From contig NC_041002.1 of NCBI RefSeq assembly GCF_004193775.1, positions 38,847,112 to 38,911,111 of the forward strand: 64,000 bases of DNA, in the 5' to 3' direction. Every line of letters begins with the position of its first letter. The stretch's first letter is position 1. The translations under genes and the position numbers were made by a program. The notes under the pieces were generated by a model, which saw only the letters and a program-made list of their open reading frames with translations, did not search any database and was not told the DNA's origin. This DNA comes from Glycine soja (taxonomy: Eukaryota; Streptophyta; Magnoliopsida; Fabales; Fabaceae). Below are positions 57,663 to 64,000 of this stretch, one piece after another.

Positions 57663-58318
57663 AGTTCGTACTTATCTCATCTTTTGCTTTTCCTTTCTTC
57701 TTCTTTTTTTTTTTTTTTTTTTTTCATTTCTCTCTTGATGATCCCAATCCACTCCAAAGACAATATTTTCCATAAAATTAGAGGGAATTAATTAGTCACT
57801 CCTGTTCTTATTGATCCGAACAAGGTCTCAATACCTTAGATATCTGTCATCGAACACTTCCAACAGTCGAATCAGTATTTGGAACAATCATTGAATTGAG
57901 TTTTCCTCCTTCTCACCTCTAGCTTTCACCGTTAAGTTTAGAAAGATGAACAAAATGGATTTATTATGTTTTTAGTTCTTAAATTTTTTTAAAAAATTGT
58001 TTTTTCCCTGAACTCTATCATTTGTTTTTAGTTCTTTAATTTTTTTCTTGTACTCTTATTTTCAGTTTCTTAAAATAGTAGTTAAAAGTAAGGGCAGAGA
58101 AAAATTCAAAGACTAACAATAAAGATGAAAAACAAATTTAAAGAATAAAAACAAAAATTATAAAATGTTTACGAACTAAACAAATAATTACCAAAAAAGA
58201 TAGTCACAAAAAGTAACAAGGCCAGAAAATTATTACACATATTTGCTTGGTTGCTTCACACTTTCATGATTTACTATTCTTTGGCGATATATATATTAAT
58301 TAGAGCAACTCCAAAGTA

Positions 58319-58322
<4 letters not shown>
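57663..58322. other. Unassigned region, possible degenerate MITE at 57965-58190
   Basis: It includes a poly-T tract (about 57704-57724). A segment has TTTTTAGTTCTTAAATTTTTTT on the left and imperfect complements (TTTAAAGAATAAAAAC) on the right. This hints at a decayed inverted-repeat element. No gene. Confidence 0.35.

Positions 58323-58388
<66 letters not shown>
58323..58388. repeat. (TA)n microsatellite
   Basis: Uninterrupted TA run of about 32 units. Confidence 0.95.
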
Positions 58389-58392
<4 letters not shown>

Positions 58393-58972
58393 CTTAAGTG
58401 GTCGAATTGAATTTTGAGAGTTTATTATGGTCATCGTAGGCATCAAAACTTAAAAGAATATTTACAAAAATACTTATAAATTATTTATTAATTAACAAAA
58501 TCCTTTAAATTAGTAATAAGATTTGAATTAACATTCTTTGTGAGGTATGAGTCTGATTCTATTCTTATCATTTGAACAAATTTTTGTTGACCCATTTATG
58601 TTGGTTCTTAACATCTAAGATATTATTGGAACAAATAAGTTCTTATTGTAAAAATTGTTTATAAGAAAATTTACAACCAAGGTTACTAAATCATTGAGAA
58701 AACATTTTTTCAAATCAAAATAGAAGTTGTTGTATGAATATAGGCAAATAAGGTTCAACAAAAATGAGTTAAATTAAAGGACTCAAATAATTTAAATTTT
58801 CCATTAAAGTATTAACGAATGCTCGTAAATCTCATATGATATGACTGACAATAAGCAAACCACTAAAAAAGAGTTAAACATCTAAATTTAGTTCTCACAT
58901 TATATATGCTCTTGTTTTAAAACCAGAACACTCCCTTCTATTTATACATGGGTAGTTATAAGAGAATACCTC
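58389..58972. other. Unassigned intergenic DNA
   Basis: No gene, repeat edge or RNA motif recognised. Confidence 0.5.
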
Positions 58973-59217
58973 AATCTCACAAATACTTTTTTTATCAATG
59001 GAAAATACAAAAGCAACAAAACAGAAAACAAAAGACACCAGACTTAGCTACCCCTAGGATCCAGAATTGTTAAGGCATCAGCAATTGAAGAGTGTTTTGG
59101 TTGATGAAGCATCAACTTTAGCAAGCCAATCTGCCACCTTGATTCCTTCTTTAAGGTGTGGTTAAACTGAGAGGAAACCAAACTTATGCATGATACCGTT
59201 AATCTCACAAATACTTT
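58973..59217 (-). mobile_element. 5'-truncated LINE insertion with 17-bp target duplication
   Basis: AATCTCACAAATACTTT is repeated exactly at 58973-58989 and 59201-59217. The interior read on the minus strand gives a broken HTLKEG...KVADWLAK stretch, the ending of the RNase H domain in plant LINEs. It then gives a stop and a short 3' tail. The T run at 58990-58993 is the poly-A side. Length 211 bp, heavily 5'-truncated as usual for LINEs. Confidence 0.72.
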
Positions 59218-59649
59218 ATTAACACATTATTTTTATCTTTTATTTTCTGTCACATTATGTCACTTTATCATTTCTATAATTTTCTCTTTTTCTCTGTGAA
59301 TCAGTGCATAGTGATACGCATTCATCATTTTCCATTATTTATATATTTCAGTCTCAGGTCTCTGAAACAAAAACAAAAACTATAAAGTTCATTTCCTCCG
59401 CCACTATCTATGAGCGAGGGATTTATACTCATCCCAACTCCATCACTGGCAGTGTACAAAGCTCAACTGAGAGCAAAGAAAAAGTAGAAAGAAAAGAAAA
59501 TAACAAAAAGCTACAAGAGCAAAGACACTCAGTAGAAGAAGGATCGATCTATCAGCTGAATTTTGTTCCTTCAAGCATTAAGAGAAAGAGACATCTTAAC
59601 CTAGGTTATTGAAAAGAGATTATTAGTATTAAATTTTGGTTTCCTCCTG
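59218..59649. other. Possible leader region of the LAX pseudogene
   Basis: It has lower AT content than its surroundings, with a CTCAACTGAGAGCAAAGAAAAAGTAG-type stretch and a 102-codon frame at 59304-59612 that shows no domain. Position before the transposon-split upstream region of the LAX pseudogene makes an untranslated exon possible. It is not demonstrated. Confidence 0.3.
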
Positions 59650-60527
59650 TGGGCGGAGTGGTCGTACAACACATCCATCCACTCCACTACCGACAAGTCA
59701 CCATATGAAATCACCTTTGGCAAGAAGCCCCCTAATATCCCTCAGTACGTGGCCGGTGATTCCAATGTGGCGGCAGTGGATGATTGGTTGAACGAGCGTG
59801 ACATCATTATTTCTAGTTTGACAAAGAAGTTATTAAAGACTCAACAGAAAATGAAGGAGAGCGCGGACAAACAACGAAGGGATGTTCAATTTGAGGAAGG
59901 CACATAGGTCTTGGTCAAATTACGACCTCAACGTCAGTCAACGGCTACTAGAAGTCAATATTCAAAATTGGCCAAAAGGTTCTATGGGCCTTTTCGCATT
60001 GTGCAAAGGGTAGGGCCTGTAGCCTATAAGCTTGAGCTGCCAGAGTCATCACGCATACATAAACTATTTCACTGCTCACTACTCAAGCCATATACTCCAT
60101 CAACCACCCCGCCAGAGGTCCCTCTTAGTCTACCAGCTTCGTCGGAAGAACACTAGCCACTCATTTCTCCCCTAGTTATCCTGGACACTAAGTGGACTCA
60201 GTCAGAGAAGGATAGTGAATTACTTGTCCTCGTGCAATGGGCTGGCCTACTCCCTGAAGACACATCATAGGAACCTTGGGCACAACTGAAAGTGGATTAT
60301 AACCTTGAGGACGGGTTATTTTGGAAGTGCAAGGGGATGTTGAGAACAAACTCACACAACAGGAGAATGCAGCATGGGAGCAATAAAATGCAGAAACAAC
60401 ACAGCAAACAACAAGGGCATGGCAAGAGAATACAGAAACAGAGAAGGGAGAAGGACCAAGGCTAAAAAGGGAAATTCGCAAACCATATTACCTCAAGGAC
60501 TTCGTAAGAAAGTAGTGGAGTAGGGAG
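59650..60527 (+). pseudogene. Chromovirus pol tail: integrase end and chromodomain
   Basis: From WAEWSYNTSIHSTTDKSPYE (end of the integrase core), it continues through [40 protein letters not shown] and [12 protein letters not shown]. It reaches a chromodomain piece with LLVLVQWAGLLPEDTS and EPWAQL. In-frame stops lie at 59905, 60154 and about 60268 (the last where a tryptophan is usual in the chromodomain). It is followed by a purine-rich AGTAGTGGAGTAGGGAG against an LTR edge at 60528. The 5' portion of the element is absent. Confidence 0.82.
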
Positions 60528-61301
60528 TGTCCTGACAGCATTACTTCTGATGGTAGTGGCACTCCTGAAGATCCTTTGTCGGCTGAGAGTACTAATCCGT
60601 TAGGATTGTGATCCTCTTTTTTCTATTTTGTAACTTTTCGTTCCTCCAAGGCTAGATGCCAACAAACCATTAGAGAATTGTTAGATCAGAACAACTACAA
60701 AGAACTCTATAAATACTAACAATGTACTCCGAAAATGGTTAAGCAATAATACAATACTCTCTTTCCTTACCTTTTCTCTGGAGGCACCTAGGTCTCAAAT
60801 GTAGGCATGGCAACGGGGCGGGTCGGGTTTTGTTTACCCCACCCCCGCCCACGCCCCCGAAATCGACGGGGGTGTAAACACACCCCCCATCCCCGTCCCC
60901 GACGGGGGTCGGGTTTTCCCAGCCCGCCCCATCCCCGACATTTTTATAAAATTTTATTAAAAAAATATAATTTTTCATAAAATAAAAAATATAATTTTAA
61001 ATAAAACATAAAATTCAATTCAATACTAACATAAAATTCAATCTAATAGTTTCATATTTCAATATGTTATATATATTAATTATTAGCGGGACGGGTTCGG
61101 GGATAGATTCGGGGCGGGTATTGAGAATCCCATCCCCGACCCCGAACCCAAACCCGAATTTGGCTATCGGGGAAAACCCGACCCCGATCCCCACCCCGAC
61201 CCCGGTCAACTCGAATTTTCCTCGTCAAAATCGGGACGGGTCCGGGGCGGGCCCCGTTGCCATGCCTACTCGAATGCTAGGTATCCCTTTGGTTCTTAAC
61301 A
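60528..61301 (+). repeat. Chromovirus 3' LTR (about 300 bp) split by a hAT-like MITE
   Basis: It starts TGTCCTGACAGC next to a purine tract. Its late part (ACCTTTTCTCTGGAGGCACCTAGGTCTC) resembles the end of the LTR at 63159-63530 (TCCTTTTCTGGAGGACTCCTAGGCCTC). It is interrupted at 60802-61268. It probably ends at TTCTTAACA (61301). The 3' edge is uncertain. Confidence 0.6.
60802..61268. mobile_element. hAT-like MITE, GC-rich, 467 bp
   Basis: The ends are TAGGCATGGCAACGGGGC and its exact complement GCCCCGTTGCCATGCCTA. It is flanked by an 8-bp target duplication, CTCAAATG (60794-60801) and CTCGAATG (61269-61276), with one mismatch. The 8-bp duplication is the hAT signature. The subterminal regions are C-rich/G-rich arrays of CCCCGACCCCG-type units on both arms, with an AT-rich centre. 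No transposase. Confidence 0.85.
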
Positions 61302-61574
61302 TAAGTAAACCCATTAGTAAAAACTTTTTTCAAAATGTTTCCCCACATTTCTTTTCTTTTGGATTTGTGTGGGGTAACTGAAAGTCTGTTTTTGTTATTA
61401 TTTTTATTTGGAATTCTGCTAAGGAATTTTCAGTTATTCTACATTTGGGGTCATTCTTGGCTTTCATTTTCTGGGACTTCATTTTTTTGGTCATGGTTTT
61501 TGTCAAATTTAGTGTCCTTTATGTATTTCAGATCCACCAGGATATAGACATTGTTTTTGTGGATATCAGAGACA

Positions 61575-63158
61575 ATGTTGTCTCAGAAGCAAGGAGAGGA
61601 CGCAATAGTCACAAACCTCAACCAGACAGAGCATGAAGGTGGCAGCACAAGCACAAGGGAAGAAAAGGAGCAAGACCATTCCATGTTCAACTTTAAGAGC
61701 CTCCTTTAGCATTGTGGTTCTGTTTGGGATGCATGGTTCAGCTGTGCTTCAAATCAAGTAAATAAACACACCCAATAGACTCAAATACTCATCACCAAAA
61801 TACAAAAACAAGAAAATGAACTTTATAAAGTAACTCTTTTAGTTCCTTTTATTTAGTTCTTGATTTAGTAGTGATTGCTCTCATTTTATAGGTTGCTCAA
61901 GTGCTCTTGACACTACCATACTCGTTCGCTCAACTTGGCATGGTATCAGGCATCTTGCTTCAGATCTTCTATGGCCTTATTGGAAGCTGGACTGCTTATC
62001 TAGTCAGTGTCCTCTACATAGAGTATCGCACCAGGAAGGAAAAGGAAAACGTCAGCTTCAAAAACCATGTTATTCAGGTTAGTGTGTTGTGTTGTTTTGC
62101 CTTCTCAAGACTCTGTCTATATATACCGTGTCCTAGAGTGTCCTTGTTCGGAAATATTATTTAGGTGATGCAAGATTATCCTAGTACACATGGCTAGTAA
62201 CATAAGCAGTACAAATAACTTATCATAAAAGGTGACTAAAACATATTAATAATATTTATTTATATTTGACGACATTTTTTAACGTTACAAAAAGATTTTA
62301 TCAACATTTTCTTATTAATTGTTAGAAAAAAATATTATTAAAATCATATAAAAATTTATGACTTATATTCAAATTTAATATATATTTTAAAAAAAATTTA
62401 ATAACATTTAATTTGATGTCATATAAAAATACTAACACATCGTTAATCGGTCCAAGTGAAAGTAAATTGAAATTCGTTAAGTGAAATTTTTAGTTTTGAG
62501 TCATATGAATGAGAAAAAATGAGATTGAAAGAGAGAAATTATTGTACTAAAAGTGTTTAATCGGATTCCTAAACATGAGTTAATCATAAATAAAACTAAC
62601 AAATATTCTACACCAATTCCTTGATAAAAAAGAAAGAGTCATGTAAAAATTAACCAAGAGGTCTAAAACTATCTAATATCTGTTTATAGTGACTAATCGG
62701 AAGTGCATTATTGTTCTGGATTTCAGTGGTTCGAGGTCCTTAATGGGTTACTTGGTCGATATTGGAAAGCAGTGGGGCTAGCCTTCAATTGTACCTTCCT
62801 CCTATTTGGATCTGTGATACAGCTTATAGCATGTGCAAGGTGACACTTTTGCTTCGATTTTTTAGAGCAACTTCAAGTAATCTAAAGTGGGTTCTCGTCG
62901 TATTGCAACAAATTTTATGCTTTTTTATTATTTTTTTCTTTTTTGTTGCTCCTTTGTTTTATGCAAACAGTAACATCTACTACATAAACGGACATGGACA
63001 TACATTTTTGGAGCATGCTGTGCAACCATGGTGTTCATACCTTCCTTCCACAATTACCAAATCTGGTCATTTTTGGGTCTGGGAATGACCACTTACACAA
63101 CTTGGTACCTTGCTATAGCAGCTATCATCAATGGCCAAGTGATAATTGAATCAGTTTT
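61575..63158 (+). pseudogene. AUX1/LAX-type auxin influx carrier pseudogene, 5' half
   Basis: Predicted exons are 61575-61757, 61892-62077, 62727-62839 and 62971-63158, all with GT/AG borders at family-typical phases. Translation starts MLSQKQGEDAIVTNLNQTEH and continues HCGSVWDAWFSCASNQ, VAQVLLTLPYSFAQLGM, SWTAYLVSVLYIEYRTRKEK, WFEVLDGLLGRYWKAVGLAF and SFLGLGMTTYTTWYLAIAA. This is the N-terminal transmembrane half of a plant AUX/LAX proton-auxin symporter. Codon 45 is TAG (61707-61709) where the family has tryptophan. Exon 4 has lost about 14 bp near 62993, changing the frame. After NGQVIIESV it is cut by an LTR at 63159. A 5' untranslated exon (from 61532 after TATTTCAG) is likely. A functional carrier needs about 480 residues; only about 210 are present. 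Confidence 0.85.
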
Positions 63159-63530
63159 TGTTATGATGCAGCACACACAAGAACACAACACAGGGGGACT
63201 GCAATTAGACAAGGAGGAGACAAGCACTACCCACAAAGCTCAAAGGAAAACAAGCAGGAAGATTTCGTAACCAATTCTGATCCTATGCACCGAGCTGGTG
63301 GGTTCTCATCGGATAGGGAGGATATCTTGTCTGCCAGGATCTTCATTCTGTTATCAATTCTGTTATTGCACCTTAGGACCTGCTGAGGAAAGAATAACCA
63401 GCTTAGCATTTGGGTGCCTATATAAGAATCAAACATGTAATAGAAATGCAAGCAATAACAATAAGAATTTTCCTCTCCTTTATCTCCTTTTCTGGAGGAC
63501 TCCTAGGCCTCGAACACTAGGAACATAACA
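63159..63530 (+). repeat. 5' LTR (372 bp) of a Ty3 element entering at the window end
   Basis: It starts TGTTATG and ends CATAACA, an exact 7-bp inverted pair. A TATAAGAATC-type promoter stretch lies near 63420. It is inserted in exon 4 of the LAX pseudogene. Its 3' part resembles the LTR at 60528-61301, so the two elements are related. Confidence 0.78.
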
Positions 63531-63532
63531 GT

Positions 63533-63549
63533 TTGGTGCTTTTATTGAG
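63533..63549 (+). other. Primer-binding-site-like sequence of the Ty3 element
   Basis: TTGGTGCTTTTATTGAG lies two bases inside the LTR. This is the position and text commonly seen after plant Ty3 LTRs of this kind. The matching tRNA is not assigned. Confidence 0.55.
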
Positions 63550-63559
63550 CACTACCACC

Positions 63560-64000
63560 ATGGCTGAAGCAACTCGATCCAAAACCAGAATGGAACGCAT
63601 GGAAGAAACCATAGCCAAGCTAGCCTCTAACCAATTCCATGTCACCACCAAACTAGATGAACTCATTCAACGCATTACTGTGTTGGAAACCAGCCAACAC
63701 CACTCACCCACACCTCCATCTTCTTCCTTTGCTAAGACACTCCTCACACATACGCTCATGTGAACTCCGTCGTCCATGCCAACTCCGCCTCCACGCCCTG
63801 CACTCATACAGCAACACTCCGCACCCTTGTCGGCTCCGCTTACCATTGCTGCCGCCCACCTCCCCGAAAACAGCAAGCCCCAGGTGTCCTTCTCCAGCCT
63901 CTGCTTGACTGCCATCCACTGGATCCGTGCGGAGTTCCCCAGCCACCGCATCCTCCTCTCCGACCTCGGCTTATCCCCTTCCGTCACGTTCATCGCCAAG
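63560..64000 (+). pseudogene. Start of Ty3 gag, 3' end beyond the window
   Basis: An ATG in ACCACCATGGC opens MAEATRSKTRMERMEETIAK, followed by LDELIQRITVLETSQHHSP. This charged coiled-coil start is typical of chromovirus gag. The frame stops at 63763, and a different frame, rich in proline and serine, continues the likely protein to the window edge. A frame change near 63740-63760 is therefore suspected. The capsid part lies outside the window. Confidence 0.6.

Overview
The window looks like a repeat-dense euchromatic or pericentromeric stretch of a legume nuclear genome. Soybean (Glycine) is the best guess. The evidence is AT-rich noncoding DNA with long (AT)n tracts, spliced plant-type genes, Athila/Calypso-like elements with a tRNA-Asp primer site and GCGCTTAGCG-rich LTRs, and a CACTA end of the soybean Tgm type. 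Species identity is inference. No bacterial-type operons, tRNA/rRNA genes or CRISPR arrays were seen.

The backbone is a four-copy tandem array (A-D) of a small two-exon gene encoding a plant B3/DUF313-type DNA-binding protein. Copies A (13802-14692), B (21055-21993) and C (38367-39302) keep open frames of 266, 281 and 281 aa, with a conserved 90-94 bp intron. Copy D (50496-56220) is a pseudogene: a frameshift in exon 1, a 4.9 kb Ty1/copia element inside exon 2, and a deletion near the stop. Each unit carries large shared flanks. The A and C left flanks share a truncated Athila LTR, a LINE tail and an inverted pair of LTRs. The B and C right flanks share a duplicated downstream block and the same solo LTR with the same target duplication. 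C therefore looks like an A-left/B-right mosaic.

Layout: 1-7993 Athila-like LTR (minus strand) split by a Ty3/gypsy chromovirus (1173-7286). 7994-13300 LINE remnant and nested LTR-like repeats. 13300-17084 gene A and a solo LTR. 17085-19260 AT-rich DNA and an old LTR remnant. 19262-26531 gene B, its duplicated downstream block and a solo LTR. 26532-29204 very AT-rich. 29209-30889 truncated Athila gag, primer site and LTR. 31390-33823 LINE tail, a CACTA end with hairpin repeats, a captured DUF668-like exon and a gypsy integrase tail. 34008-37850 nested LTRs. 38367-39302 gene C. 39786-43591 a young internally deleted copia element. 43597-47627 the duplicated downstream block again. 49441-56220 pseudogene D with its copia insertion. 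56660-59217 MITE-like repeats and a LINE insertion. 59650-61301 a chromovirus fragment with a nested hAT-like MITE. 61575-63158 an AUX/LAX auxin-influx-carrier pseudogene, cut off by a new LTR element that runs off the window end.

The only intact host genes are the three B3/DUF313 copies. The rest records serial retrotransposition, unequal exchange and gene decay. Shared versus private insertions with target-site duplications allow the events to be ordered. No new multi-gene system was found. The strongest candidates for follow-up are the mosaic B3 array with its variable 45-48 bp intragenic repeat, and the CACTA end next to a captured DUF668 exon.
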